DNA of 64,000 bases from Porphyromonas crevioricanis (GTDB lineage: Bacteria; Bacteroidota; Bacteroidia; Bacteroidales; Porphyromonadaceae): NCBI RefSeq assembly GCF_900167225.1, contig NZ_FUXH01000006.1, positions 56,811 through 120,810 of the forward strand, written 5' to 3'. This document shows, in pieces, positions 1 to 9,182 of this stretch. A model generated the notes under the pieces. That model worked only from the letters and a program-made list of their open reading frames with translations, was not told the DNA's origin and made no database searches. How positions within the stretch are numbered: the first letter of the stretch is position 1; each line of letters starts with the position of its first letter. A program made the translations under genes and the position numbers.

Positions 1-2037
1 ATCTACTGCTATCACCTTATCTACATGCTCCACTCCTTGCAGTTCCTTGTAAGGCAAAGGTTTTTCGAGAGATCGATAAAGATGCTGGCTCAGGATAGGA
101 TAGAGCGTTTCGTTGATGAGGGTACTTTTGCCACTACCTGAGACTCCAGTCACACAAATAAGAGTACCAAGAGGGAAATGCACATCCAAACTTTTGAGGT
201 TATTCCCCATAGCACCCTTGAGTACCAGCTCCACTCCTTTTCCCTTTCGTCTCTCGACAGGTACGGAGATTTCTCTCCTCCCTACAAGATAATCGGCTGT
301 AAGTCCGCTTGCCGAAACAATTCCCTGCGGTGCACCGGCATATACGATCTCCCCTCCCTTACGACCGGCCTCTGGTCCCATATCAATCAAGTAGTCGGCA
401 TGCAGCATCATATCTCTGTCATGCTCTACGACAATTACGGTATTACCAATATCTCTTAGCTTCTCCAAGGCGTGTATCAATCGAATATTATCTCGCTGAT
501 GCAAGCCAATACTGGGTTCATCAAGAATATAAATAACCTCCACCAGTTGCGTTCCAATTTGGGTAGCCAGACGAATACGCTGGCTCTCTCCTCCGGAAAG
601 CGTTGCTGCCGGCCTATCCAAAGAGAGATAGCCCAAACCTACATCCAGAAGAAACTCCAGCCTTCCTCTAATTTCTTTGAGAACCTCTGTGGCAATAGCT
701 CTCTGTCGCCCCTCCAATTTATCTTCCAATGTCTCTACCCATGCATAGAGGGAACGAATATCCATGTGGCTGACCTGCCCGATATTAAGTCCATCAATGC
801 GGTAGTATAAGGCCTCCTTATTGAGTCTGAAGCCACTACATTCGGGGCAGACTTCCGGCCTTAGAAATTCTTCTATATCCCGACGAAACTCCACCGGCAT
901 ATCAGGATCCATACGAGCATCCAGAAGAAGGCTTTGCAAACCGGCAAAGGAAAAGTCTGAAGAGTTGTTCTCCTCCAACTCATCTGTACCGAAAAACAAT
1001 TCTTTGACAAATGGTTCCGGCAAGTCCTTTATGGGCACAGAAAGCGACAAACCATGTTTCCGACAAAGGGTCTCCACCGTATCCCAAGTATAGGTGTTTC
1101 TGTATTTGCCAAGAGCAGCAATCCCTCCGGCTCGGATACTAAGATTCGGATCCGGGAATATCCGTTCCCGATTCGGCACAGTTACCACTCCCAATCCCTT
1201 ACAGCAAGGGCAGTAGCCTTGGGCCGAATTGAAAGAAAAGTTGTGTGGAGCAGGATCACGATAGGCGATACCCGTGGAGGGACACATCAGCGAACGACTG
1301 TAGTAGCGTTGCTCCGAACTATCTACATCGACTATCATTATCAATCCGTCTCCCTCTCTCAGTGCCAAAGCAATCGAAGAAGCCAAACGCTCCCGATCAG
1401 CCTCTCCACGAATATGGATCTTGTCTATCTGCACCTCTATGGAGTGAAGCTTGTAACGATCCAACTTCATTCCCAGATATATCTCCCTAATCTCCCCATC
1501 AATACGGACATTGGGATAACCTTTGCGACGAAGTCTCTCGAAAAGCTCCTTGTAATGTCCTTTACGCTCTCTGACCACCGGAGCCAAGACAATAATTCGC
1601 TTCCCTACATATCTCTTCATGCAGAGGTCTATGATCTGCTCCTCTGTATGTTTGATCATTTTTTCTCCACTGGCCCAAGAATAAGCAGTACCGGCTCTGG
1701 CATACAGCAAGCGAAAGAAATCGTATATATCCGTCACCGTACCTACTGTGGAGCGGGGGTTACGATTGGTCGTTTTCTGCTCAATGGAAACCACCGGTCC
1801 CAATCCCCTTATCTCATCCACATCGGGACGCTCCATTCCTCCAGAGAGAAAACCTCGGGCATAGGCCCCAAAGGTCTCTATGTAACGACGTTGCCCCTCG
1901 GCATAGAGTGTATCGAAAGCAAGAGAAGACTTACCACTGCCACTCAAACCGGTAATCACGGTGAGTGCATGTCTCGGTATCCGGACGTCTATCTCTTTCA
2001 AATTATGTTCTCTGGCTGCGTATACTTCTATATCCAT
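1..2037 (-). CDS. uvrA: UvrA, excinuclease ABC subunit A (3' end outside window)
   Basis: DNA-damage recognition ATPase of nucleotide excision repair; it loads UvrB, which UvrC (also in this window, at 57.5 kb) then uses for incision. The reverse strand reads continuously from ATG at 2037 to base 1, giving about 679 of the usual ~940 residues, so the C-terminal third is missing. Visible are the N-terminal Walker A (TGLSGSGKSSLAFDTLYAEG, residues ~27-46) and the second ABC Walker A (TGVSGSGKST, near 121-155), which are the family hallmarks. It lies 54 bp downstream of the secreted-protein gene on the same strand, so the two may be cotranscribed. Nothing unusual is seen in the visible part. Confidence 0.95.
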   Translation of the reverse strand, partial: MDIEVYAAREHNLKEIDVRIPRHALTVITGLSGSGKSSLAFDTLYAEGQRRYIETFGAYARGFLSGGMERPDVDEIRGLGPVVSIEQKTTNRNPRSTVGTVTDIYDFFRLLYARAGTAYSWASGEKMIKHTEEQIIDLCMKRYVGKRIIVLAPVVRERKGHYKELFERLRRKGYPNVRIDGEIREIYLGMKLDRYKLHSIEVQIDKIHIRGEADRERLASSIALALREGDGLIMIVDVDSSEQRYYSRSLMCPSTGIAYRDPAPHNFSFNSAQGYCPCCKGLGVVTVPNRERIFPDPNLSIRAGGIAALGKYRNTYTWDTVETLCRKHGLSLSVPIKDLPEPFVKELFFGTDELEENNSSDFSFAGLQSLLLDARMDPDMPVEFRRDIEEFLRPEVCPECSGFRLNKEALYYRIDGLNIGQVSHMDIRSLYAWVETLEDKLEGRQRAIATEVLKEIRGRLEFLLDVGLGYLSLDRPAATLSGGESQRIRLATQIGTQLVEVIYILDEPSIGLHQRDNIRLIHALEKLRDIGNTVIVVEHDRDMMLHADYLIDMGPEAGRKGGEIVYAGAPQGIVSASGLTADYLVGRREISVPVERRKGKGVELVLKGAMGNNLKSLDVHFPLGTLICVTGVSGSGKSTLINETLYPILSQHLYRSLEKPLPYKELQGVEHVDKVIAVD

Positions 2038-2091
2038 CTTATAAAAACTCCCCACTAATCCTTCCCTTCGATCTTAAATCTCCACCCATGA

Positions 2092-3465
2092 CTATTGCGT
2101 GGGTTGGGATTCAGCCCCATCATAGCCAATGATATTGATATGCCCTCTTTCGCTGTACTCATGCCCATCGGCTCCTTTGGCCGATATTACATAGAAATAT
2201 ACACCCGGAGATACTAGCCGACCATTGTATTTGCCATCCCATCCTCCGTCCGGATCCTGCCAGCTGTATAGCAGCAGCCCGTTCCGATCATATATTTGGG
2301 CTTTGAAAGAAACCAATGAACGGTGTTGTACACGGAAAATATCATTGATACCGGCAGAAGCTCCCGGACTAAAAGCATTCGGCACTTCAAGCATCGACTC
2401 TCTGATCTTCACAGCACGACTAAAGCCATGGTCGCTGCAACTATGATCCCTATTGCTAACCTCAAGAGCAATCATATACTCCCCGGCCTGCTCGAATGTG
2501 TAATCGAAACTCTTGCCCAAATAGCGAACAACAGCCTCCTCTTTAGTCTTCCCCTGTGGATAAATAAACCATGAATAGAGAGAGGCCGATGGCTCATTGG
2601 CAAAAACATCCATCTGCACATGCAAGGGGGCTGAAGCATCAGCCAAGAGCTTGTCAAGATCGGGCTTCTCCTCTTTATCAGGCTGACTGCTACGAATAAC
2701 ATCTATGTATGGATGCAAGTCCAACCGCTTGGTTAGATAATGCTCCGTGTACAAGGGTTGGAGAGTAACACCTAAAGCCGCAGCGAAATTGTCTCCCTCC
2801 AAACTGTATGCAGCATCGACGAGAGAAGCCGGCAACTCAGCACGACTGCCCACTGCATCCACGTCATAAACGCTCTGCTTATCGGTATAGCTACGACTCT
2901 TCTCCTCCCAAACCCAATCGGGGTAGACAAATCGTAGTTTCCGCTCCAAGCCTTTCTCCATACCAGCAGGAGTATGGTAGCGAATCTGTCGTATATCTCC
3001 CTCCCACTCAATAACAACTAGACTGCATGGATCAGGTTGCTCTTGGGCTACCCGAATGGCAGCTGGCAACGGGTAAGAAGAATAATCAACAATCCAGTAG
3101 GCTTGCAAATCCCCATTTCCCGATTTCACAAAGTAGCCAGTAGCGTTCTCCGGCTTATCCACCACAAAGACTCCATCCGAAGGAGAAGAAGACAACAACA
3201 CCGCCGTCTCTGCTGACGAGACATAGCTCCAAAGCTGAGAGCCGGGGGGAGCTGACAGAATAAGCCGAGCATTATCAAGAGAAGCCAAGAGATGTACCTC
3301 TACTCGACCAAATTTGTCCTCTACAGCCTTATGAGAACGCACCCCCTCCACCCTCAACTGTGCTTCGAGCGGAAGAGCCACACTCACCCACAGCAAGACC
3401 ATTGACAGAAAGCCTTGCAGAAATCTTAAACGACCCCTCCAAAAATGGTGCAAAGTATTTGGCAT
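2092..3465 (-). CDS. Secreted protein with gliding/T9SS type-B-like C-terminal domain
   Basis: Exported protein of unknown function, about 457 residues. I chose the ATG at 3465 (start MPNTLHHFW) because a promoter -7 box lies at 3492-3499, which makes the upstream in-frame ATGs (3573, 3483) unlikely. The N-terminus has a basic stretch, a hydrophobic core and an AxA-like cleavage site ending LPLEAQ. The C-terminus matches the gliding-motility-associated type-B pattern: PNAFSPGASAGINDIF, then IYDRNG, GGWDGKYNGRLVSPGVYFY. In other Bacteroidota this domain marks T9SS-exported proteins or extracellular matrix components. The middle part contains a PKD-like stretch (YTFEQAGEYMIALEVSN). No enzyme motif is seen. 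The gene precedes uvrA with a 54-bp gap. Confidence 0.75.
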   Translation of the reverse strand: MPNTLHHFWRGRLRFLQGFLSMVLLWVSVALPLEAQLRVEGVRSHKAVEDKFGRVEVHLLASLDNARLILSAPPGSQLWSYVSSAETAVLLSSSPSDGVFVVDKPENATGYFVKSGNGDLQAYWIVDYSSYPLPAAIRVAQEQPDPCSLVVIEWEGDIRQIRYHTPAGMEKGLERKLRFVYPDWVWEEKSRSYTDKQSVYDVDAVGSRAELPASLVDAAYSLEGDNFAAALGVTLQPLYTEHYLTKRLDLHPYIDVIRSSQPDKEEKPDLDKLLADASAPLHVQMDVFANEPSASLYSWFIYPQGKTKEEAVVRYLGKSFDYTFEQAGEYMIALEVSNRDHSCSDHGFSRAVKIRESMLEVPNAFSPGASAGINDIFRVQHRSLVSFKAQIYDRNGLLLYSWQDPDGGWDGKYNGRLVSPGVYFYVISAKGADGHEYSERGHINIIGYDGAESQPTQ

Positions 3466-3491
3466 CACGGACAAACGGTACATAGCAACAC

Positions 3492-3499
3492 AAAGGTAA
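3492..3499 (-). promoter_or_regulatory. Promoter -7 box for the 2092-3465 gene
   Basis: Reverse strand reads TACCTTTG, the Bacteroidota -7 consensus TAnnTTTG. A TTG lies 17 bases upstream of it as a weak -33 element. Predicted transcription start is near 3485, about 20 bases before the chosen ATG at 3465. Confidence 0.5.
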
Positions 3500-3629
3500 T
3501 AAGAAAGAGAAAGCACAAGTAGTAGAGAATGACACAAGAAGAAGTCTATCATGCGATAGCTTATCAAGGGCAATTTTTTCCAAGAATTTTCCGGACAACA
3601 CCTCGTTTAGAAAGATGCATATATGTTTA

Positions 3630-3958
3630 TTTATGCGTCTTCGCCAGAGCCTTTTTTCGGAGCAAAATGAGACTTATGCACCTGAAGTTTCTTCCTCTTT
3701 TTGATTCCTATGGGGTCTGTTTTTCTGTGACACCGGAAAAAGCAAAAATTCTCTCCTGAGAGAATTTTTGCTAACACAGGAGAGAATAAAATTTTTCTCC
3801 TGTGAAAAATTTGACCCTCTCAGAATACCGATGAACAGGGCTTTTTGAGAGAGAGGATCGGAAGGGGTAAAAAAGAAAATATGGGGTTGGGTATTCGTGA
3901 GCTTTTCCCTCGATTTTTCTTGCTCAGAGCCCGGATGAAACTTTACAAATTATATCGA
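3630..3958 (+). repeat. Dispersed ~320-bp repeat, copy A
   Basis: One of four copies (others at 22335, 37300, 63465), all in the same orientation. Shared landmarks are a T-rich left part, alternating TTCTCTCCTG / CAGGAGAGAA units, a GACCCTCTCAGAA stretch and a right end TTTACAAAAnAT. Copy A holds a perfect 14-bp-arm palindrome at 3742-3771. Compared with copy B, the 36 bases at 3761-3796 are exactly inverted. No ORF is convincing. It resembles a miniature mobile element or structured repeat; outer boundaries are approximate. This repeat fills most of the gene-free stretch 3466-4022. Confidence 0.8.
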
Positions 3959-4022
3959 ATTGATCTCGTATTTCCCTCCCCTTGGCGAGTTTCTTTTTGA
4001 TCCCACTATGACTTAGCATTGC

Positions 4023-4304
4023 GTGGATGAATCTATGGACACCAATGCTGAAATCTCAATCACCCCAAAAGAAGCAATGGATATTGTTGTCACTTTCTGG
4101 ACGAGTATGGGTACGGCCAACACCAGGGCCACCACATATAGATACAAGTTCCAGTCAGGTGACTTTTATCTCATCGGTGAACAAAGTGACAGTTTTAACC
4201 GTATGACCGGGGAGGGAGAAAATGTCAATATCAATTATCTCACCGGACAAAAAAGTATCACAACAGGCAACATGATCGAAAATACTGGTATGAAACTCAA
4301 GTGA
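4023..4304 (+). pseudogene. Truncated remnant of a hypothetical exported protein (C-terminal part)
   Basis: An open frame of 93 codons from GTG 4023 to TGA 4304. The text (FWTSMGTANTRATTYRYKFQ, GDFYLIGEQSDSFNRMTGEG, NINYLTGQKSITTG) resembles the C-terminal part of Bacteroidota hypothetical proteins that normally carry an N-terminal signal peptide and several hundred residues. Here a stop codon (TAG 4014-4016) lies directly upstream in frame, and repeat copy A begins just before it, so the 5' part appears lost. A strong terminator at 4423 follows. It could still be translated from GTG 4023 or ATG 4035, but I see no signal peptide and no function. Confidence 0.5.
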
Positions 4305-4422
4305 ATTAAAATCAAGAAGGAGCCGTTGCGCCTCTCAGGATCATTCTATAGTGTAACAATGCTACAAATGAGAATAAAATAGCCCTCCCACTGTCTCCTA
4401 ATCGAGAAAGGAGGCTGTACCA

Positions 4423-4477
4423 ACGAAGTGAGCCCTGAAAGTTTTTATCCAACTTTCAGGGCTCGCTTCGTTTTTTT
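4423..4477 (+). terminator. Intrinsic terminator after the 4023-4304 remnant
   Basis: Long hairpin with near-perfect 20-base arms (ACGAAGTGAGCCCTGAAAGT and its complement) followed by seven T. The T-tract is on the plus strand, so it serves plus-strand transcription; its survival suggests the remnant was once a full gene. Confidence 0.85.
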
Positions 4478-4498
4478 AAGATTGCAGCAAAAGCTTCA

Positions 4499-4533
4499 AC
4501 AGCCTTTTTGCCGAACTCTGCAGAATGCAGGAA
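4499..4533 (+). repeat. Short dispersed repeat, copy 1 (second at 17187)
   Basis: About 35 bases containing CTTTTTGCCG, then ACT, then AATGCAG are shared with 17187-17222 with only a few differences. A related stretch (GACTTTGCAGAGTGCAGTAAT) occurs inside the repeat at 48947. It lies between the terminator and the stop codon of the FadL-like gene. Likely a piece of a larger degenerate repeat family. Confidence 0.45.
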
Positions 4534-4537
4534 TTTC

Positions 4538-6235
4538 TCAGAAACGGTAGGCCAAGGTAGCCGATATAGTCATCTTGTCTCTATTCAGAGTTATTGGTTT
4601 TTGAGTAAAACGTGGCTCTACCAGCCCTGCTGGTGAACCTAACAAGGCTCCCTCATCATTGATAAAGGGGAAGGTAATCAGATGGCTTTCATAACGCTGC
4701 CATACCAAAGCCATATCAAGGCTCCACTCTGGAGTGATTCGATACCCCCAACCCAATGTATATGCAGAACTCTTGCCCGGTAAAACATAGTGAGGAGTGG
4801 TACCAGCTACCAAAACCTCTTGCTCTTGTGAACCGGAAAAATTGGTAAGTCTCTTGTTCTTCACCGGCTGAGAACCTTGCATCGTACCGGCACGGAGACT
4901 GAGGCGATTGGTCAGCCTGAACTCTGCCCCCAGACGGAATATATGTTCTGAACCAAAATCCTCCTTGATTGCACTATTATCGGCCTGATAGGCTGACGCA
5001 ACCTCATCGTCACTCAACTTGGCTGTACCGACATCAATATATTCGTAATCGGCACTCAAAACAGCTCGCTGCCCAAGGATCAATGCCGCAGAAGCAGCGA
5101 AACGCCCGGGAGTCCTCATAGAAAAGCGATTCAAACCATCTTCAGACTGTACCTTCAGGTCCTTGACCACATTGCCATGCTCATCCAATAAGGCTCGATC
5201 TCCACCATAGCGAGAAGAAGCCGTGGCACGGAAATCTCTCTCCATAGACCACCATGTAGGCGAATGATAGGCAGCTCCCAAGCGAAGTTCGGGAACAGGA
5301 GCATAGATAACACCCACACTCAATCCCATACCAACACCTTTGGATTCTACCAAACCATCGAGACCCAAATAATCTTCCTTTCCATCACTATCATCCTTCA
5401 AAAACCACTCGGTATAGTTACTCTTACCCTGATAGGAGATTGAATGAATATCCAAACCTGAACCAAAATAGAAGGTCTCTCCTATACCAACTCCGATATT
5501 CATATCGTAGCGGAACTTGCTACCACTCTCTTCCAACCACATCTCTCCAGCTGTGGGCAATTCGATTTTGTCTCCATAGACATAGCGCGGAAAGTAAACT
5601 CCACCAGCTTCATCATTGGAATCTATCCAACCTCCCTCATAAGCGAGGATACCGAGCCAAGGAATCCGAGGATTATTGAAGTTCTTTGCTCCCAAATCCT
5701 TGTGCGAAATCAGCCCACCAGTACGGTTCTGAATATTGTTGAGCATTGCCGATACATAATCGGCCAAGGAAGCTCCGGGATTGGCAGCGGAAATATTCAC
5801 TTTGCGACTAAAGTCGTATTCTCGCTGGAAGCCGAACCCCAAGGAAACATCCGTATCATCGGAAGTCGGCAACAACATAACCAGAGACAACTCACTAAAA
5901 GTAAGATGGGAGGTATTATCATCTCCCTTCTTCCCCATCCATTCAGCCCCATGGGAATGGCGTTCTAAATCTGAAGAAAAAGAAAGCCCGAAATACCTAC
6001 GATTGAGCCCCAAACCGGCAGGGTTCTGCCTAACCGAAGAGAAATCGGCACCCACAGCTCCCATAGCTCCAGCCATACCTTTGTAACGAGAAGAGCCGGC
6101 AAGCTCCGAACGACTATAACGAACCACGTCTGTCTCCGACTGCGCACTGGAGATAAAAGGAGTCAGGGACAAAGATGTCGCTACAAGCAGGGCAATAAAC
6201 AGCCCTCTACTACATGTCATAAATATAGATTTCAT
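4538..6235 (-). CDS. FadL/OmpP1/TodX-family outer membrane protein
   Basis: Predicted outer membrane beta-barrel transporter of 565 residues for hydrophobic substrates (family knowledge; substrate not visible). The N-terminus has a signal peptide ending FISSAQ. The mature start (YSRSELAGSSRYKGMAGAMG, then GADFSSVRQNPAGLG) is the classical FadL/OmpP1 'NPAGL' hatch region. It continues with alternating strands and a terminal phenylalanine (ATLAYRF), as expected for BAM-dependent insertion. Its start codon overlaps the stop of the upstream gene (ATGA at 6232-6235), so translation is probably coupled to the Tyr/Ser-rich protein. Length is a little above E. coli FadL (446), as is common in Bacteroidota. 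Confidence 0.85.
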   Translation of the reverse strand: MKSIFMTCSRGLFIALLVATSLSLTPFISSAQSETDVVRYSRSELAGSSRYKGMAGAMGAVGADFSSVRQNPAGLGLNRRYFGLSFSSDLERHSHGAEWMGKKGDDNTSHLTFSELSLVMLLPTSDDTDVSLGFGFQREYDFSRKVNISAANPGASLADYVSAMLNNIQNRTGGLISHKDLGAKNFNNPRIPWLGILAYEGGWIDSNDEAGGVYFPRYVYGDKIELPTAGEMWLEESGSKFRYDMNIGVGIGETFYFGSGLDIHSISYQGKSNYTEWFLKDDSDGKEDYLGLDGLVESKGVGMGLSVGVIYAPVPELRLGAAYHSPTWWSMERDFRATASSRYGGDRALLDEHGNVVKDLKVQSEDGLNRFSMRTPGRFAASAALILGQRAVLSADYEYIDVGTAKLSDDEVASAYQADNSAIKEDFGSEHIFRLGAEFRLTNRLSLRAGTMQGSQPVKNKRLTNFSGSQEQEVLVAGTTPHYVLPGKSSAYTLGWGYRITPEWSLDMALVWQRYESHLITFPFINDEGALLGSPAGLVEPRFTQKPITLNRDKMTISATLAYRF

Positions 6236-7473
6236 CTGCTACGTGTATATGATGATCTGGAAGATGCATTACTGCCACTGCGAGAGGAAGTACTATAACT
6301 CCCACTCGATGAGCTACTGCGAGAAGGGGTACTGTAGCTATTGCTGCGAGATGGCGAAGAGCTACCACTACTACGAGATGGAGTGGAATATCTACCACTG
6401 CCACTATCATAATTCCTACGAGAAGGAGTGTTATAGTTGCCACTCGAATTGCGCGATGGAGAAGAATATCTACCACGGCGGTTACTGTCGTAACTGCCAC
6501 GTGAGGGAGAATCATAGCGATTGCTACGTGAAGGGCTGTTGTAACGTCCCTGTCTGTCACTGTTGTAGCGACTGCGAGAGGGGGTACTGAAACGATCACG
6601 GTTGTTATTGCGGTCATAATTACCCCGACTGTCCCGATCATAAGTGGATCGTGAATGGTGACGACGCTCATAGGTATTGCCCCGATCATAGTAATAGTTG
6701 TTAGACCGAGAACCGTGTGAGAAGTTACGGTAGCGATAGTTGTCGTAGCCGATTCTATAGCCATCGTAGAAACCATGATGGTAACCCCAATCCCATCCCC
6801 AACCGGGATAAGGATAGGAAGGACCATACCAGCCATACCAACCACCCCAACGAGGGCCTCTCCAACCCCAATGCCAACTCCAGCCCCAACCGGGATAATA
6901 ATCCCAACCGGTATACCAAGGATAGTAAGAGTTAGGCCACCAAGGATCATAAACGCCCCAGCAAGAGGAAGCGCCTACATACAGATTAACATAAGTGTTT
7001 CCATCGTCGTAACAACCTCTGTCGTACTCATAACCGTGGCAACCATAGTCATCTATATATATGTTCACTTCATCGGCATTTCTTACTCTCACATCCGGGT
7101 CATAGAAGCGACTCAAGCGACGAGAGTAGACTCCCGGACCGGCACAGCGATGTGGTCTCCTCTTTCGCTCTACTTTCGCTTGTCTTTTCACTTCGGCTTT
7201 CTGTACATCGCCTTGTCTACGCCTATTGTAAGCCTCCAGTTCAGCATCACTGGCAATTGGGTAGACCCCTTCGGAGACTTCCTGTGCATAAGCATCACGC
7301 CGAGCCTCTTCGAGGTCCTGGGCTCCCTTCTTCGCGCCTGTCTTGTAATCCTTTACTATACGGCCTCTTGTGTTGTAGACATCGTCTACATAGGGATCCT
7401 CGTTTTGAGCGTACAAACTACCACCCATGGTTAGTAGCATCCCCAGCAGAAGTATCAGCTTATTCGTTTTCAT
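6232..7473 (-). CDS. Exported protein with Tyr/Trp/Gly-rich centre and Ser-Pro-Ser-Arg repeat tail
   Basis: Unknown function, 413 residues. It has a signal peptide (MKTNKLILLLGMLLTMGG, cleavage after YAQ) and a moderately charged segment to ~residue 145. A strikingly aromatic segment (~165-260; WGWSWHWGWRGPRWGGWYG-type text) follows. The low-complexity tail from ~265 to the end is built of about eight [ST]-[TSN]-P-S-R units (FSTPSR, YNSPSR, YDSPSR, YSSPSR, YNTPSR, YSTPSR) in Ser/Arg/Asn/Tyr-rich sequence. The protein ends SSYTRSR with no T9SS domain. It overlaps the FadL-like gene by 4 bp. The composition suggests a disordered, perhaps cell-surface or periplasmic scaffold; I can assign no activity. 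Confidence 0.8.
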   Translation of the reverse strand: MKTNKLILLLGMLLTMGGSLYAQNEDPYVDDVYNTRGRIVKDYKTGAKKGAQDLEEARRDAYAQEVSEGVYPIASDAELEAYNRRRQGDVQKAEVKRQAKVERKRRPHRCAGPGVYSRRLSRFYDPDVRVRNADEVNIYIDDYGCHGYEYDRGCYDDGNTYVNLYVGASSCWGVYDPWWPNSYYPWYTGWDYYPGWGWSWHWGWRGPRWGGWYGWYGPSYPYPGWGWDWGYHHGFYDGYRIGYDNYRYRNFSHGSRSNNYYYDRGNTYERRHHSRSTYDRDSRGNYDRNNNRDRFSTPSRSRYNSDRQGRYNSPSRSNRYDSPSRGSYDSNRRGRYSSPSRNSSGNYNTPSRRNYDSGSGRYSTPSRSSGSSSPSRSNSYSTPSRSSSSSGSYSTSSRSGSNASSRSSYTRSR

Positions 7474-7673
7474 GACTCTATTCCTTCCGTATTATGAGGT
7501 TTAACCTATTCATCTTCACTTCACGGAGAGCACGCATTGCACAGCACTCCCTTCATCTACTTGGATCATTCGATCCGGTTGGGGTTTATTCCTCTCTACC
7601 CTCCTAATTGAGATTAGATAGGCCGAATACTCCCCTATTTCGGGGCGTAAGATAGACAATGTTTCGAATTATG

Positions 7674-8696
7674 CTACTTCAAATCTCCGTGGGCAATGAG
7701 CCACTCGGCTATCTGCACAGCATTAAGAGCAGCCCCCTTGCGTATTTGATCACTTACGCACCAAAAACTAATTCCATGGGGGTTCGAGAGATCTTTTCTG
7801 ATGCGCCCAACAAATACAGGATCTTTTTCTGTCACATGTAATGGCATTGGATATTCCCCTTCTGCAGGAGTGTCTACCAATACGATACCGGGAGTCTCCG
7901 AGAAGGCCTTTCGGACTTCATCTATCCTCAACTCATGTTCACATTCTACCCATATTACCTCGCTATGCGCTCTCATGACCGGCACACGCACACATGTGGC
8001 ACTAACAAGAATATCACTATGCATAATCTTGCGTGTCTCGTGATACATCTTCATCTCCTCCTTGGTATAGTCGTTGTCCATAAATACATCCACTTGAGGA
8101 ATCAAGTTGTACATCAGTTGATGTGCAAACTTCTTCACCGTTACCTTGCGTCCCTCGACTAGCTCTCTCGACTGCTCTTCCAACTCTGCCATGGCCGAAG
8201 CTCCGGCTCCACTGGCAGCCTGGTAGGTAGCAACATGTACACGACGAATATGTGAGAGCTTCTCAATAGCTCCCAAAGCAACCACCATCTGTATGGTTGT
8301 ACAATTAGGATTGGCTATAATGCCTTTGGGGCGACTAAGAGCATCTTCCGGATTGATTTCGGGTACCACCAACGGCACATCCTCCTGCATACGAAATGCA
8401 TTAGAATTATCTATCATCAGACAACCATATTTGGTGATTGTTTCGGCATAGGCCAAAGAAACGCTCCCTCCTGCCGAACAAAAAGCCACATCTATATCCT
8501 TAAAATCTTCTGGCTCTTGTCTGAGCAACTGTACTGTATATTCTCTACCAGCAAATAAATATGTACTACCTGCCGAACGCTCCGAACCAAAGAGCGTAAG
8601 CTGACGAATAGGGAATTGTCTTTGTTCCAACACTCGCAACAACTCTTGCCCCACGGCGCCACTCGCACCGACGATGGCGATATTCAATTGTTTCAT
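7674..8696 (-). CDS. asd: Aspartate-semialdehyde dehydrogenase
   Basis: Reduces aspartyl-4-phosphate to aspartate semialdehyde, the branch point to lysine/diaminopimelate, threonine and methionine; cytoplasmic. The 340-residue protein has the N-terminal Rossmann motif [18 protein letters not shown]. The active-site Cys132 sits in ANPNCTT, followed by the family segment [14 protein letters not shown]. The substrate-binding region [13 protein letters not shown] and the C-terminal [27 protein letters not shown] block are also typical. Length matches the family (~335-370). It stands alone on the minus strand, with 200 bp to the next upstream gene and 270 bp to the divergent tRNA promoter. Confidence 0.95.
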   Translation of the reverse strand: MKQLNIAIVGASGAVGQELLRVLEQRQFPIRQLTLFGSERSAGSTYLFAGREYTVQLLRQEPEDFKDIDVAFCSAGGSVSLAYAETITKYGCLMIDNSNAFRMQEDVPLVVPEINPEDALSRPKGIIANPNCTTIQMVVALGAIEKLSHIRRVHVATYQAASGAGASAMAELEEQSRELVEGRKVTVKKFAHQLMYNLIPQVDVFMDNDYTKEEMKMYHETRKIMHSDILVSATCVRVPVMRAHSEVIWVECEHELRIDEVRKAFSETPGIVLVDTPAEGEYPMPLHVTEKDPVFVGRIRKDLSNPHGISFWCVSDQIRKGAALNAVQIAEWLIAHGDLK

Positions 8697-8899
8697 TCTA
8701 TTTATTGTCTTCTATTGTGAGAAAGCCATTTACCATCAACTCTATCCAAAATAAAAAGAGAGAGGCAAAGCTCCGGAGCACAAACCCAGCCGAAATATTC
8801 ACCTCCTCTGTCAAAGGTATATCAAAAAACGAAGTTTTATGTGGGAAATAGAGCTAGCACATTCCGACATCAAGCTGTTGCATTCAATACAGAAAAGTG

Positions 8900-8930
8900 T
8901 TTGCTCAAAACGATCATTTTTCTACCTTTG
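8900..8930 (+). promoter_or_regulatory. Bacteroidota-type promoter of tRNA-Gly
   Basis: TTTG at 8900-8903, 19 bases, then TACCTTTG at 8923-8930: a perfect -33/-7 pair (TTTG-N19-TAnnTTTG). Predicted start near 8936, about 30 bases before the tRNA. This is the cleanest promoter in the window and supports the phylum assignment. Confidence 0.85.
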
Positions 8931-8966
8931 TAGCCGATAGGCGGTTTTTCTGCATCCGCTGATCAT

Positions 8967-9042
8967 GCGGTAGTAGCTCAGTTGGTAGAGCATCAGCTTC
9001 CCAAGCTGAGGGTCACGAGTTCGAGCCTCGCCTACCGCTCCA
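8967..9042 (+). tRNA. tRNA-Gly (anticodon CCC)
   Basis: A full cloverleaf can be folded: acceptor GCGGTAG/CTACCGC; D-arm GCTC..GAGC; anticodon stem TCAGC/GCTGA with loop TTCCCAA (anticodon CCC, reading GGG); TTCGAGC T-loop. The discriminator is T and CCA (9040-9042) is encoded. The first T-stem pair is an A-C mismatch. It stands alone with its own promoter. Confidence 0.95.
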
Positions 9043-9099
9043 CTTGGGTCCCTTGTGTCTGCAATCGGCCTAGACCAAGGCTACGATCCCTCCCCTCAG

Positions 9100-9107
9100 T
9101 ACTTTTG
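9100..9107 (+). promoter_or_regulatory. Possible -7 box upstream of the MarC-family gene
   Basis: TACTTTTG fits TAnnTTTG. No clear -33 TTTG at 19-21 bases. It would give a leader of about 70 bases to ATG 9183 or 105 to ATG 9216. Confidence 0.35.
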
Positions 9108-9182
9108 TTCTGTCCGTATGTGCATTCGTGAGCCTCGATAGAAGTTGAAAGAGAGAGGAGTATATTCGAGTGTAGGATCTTA

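Noticed and set aside
1054..2058. Long plus-strand frame opposite uvrA
   Set aside because: The reverse strand encodes unmistakable UvrA; the plus frame has no domain character.
3742..3830. Alternating TTCTCTCCTG units considered as a CRISPR array
   Set aside because: Units are short, alternate in orientation and have no regular unique spacers; no cas genes in the window.
6210..6950. 246-codon minus-strand frame full of Val/Ile/Thr
   Set aside because: Shadow frame of the repetitive Tyr/Ser/Arg-rich gene; composition is produced by the repeats and no homology is evident.
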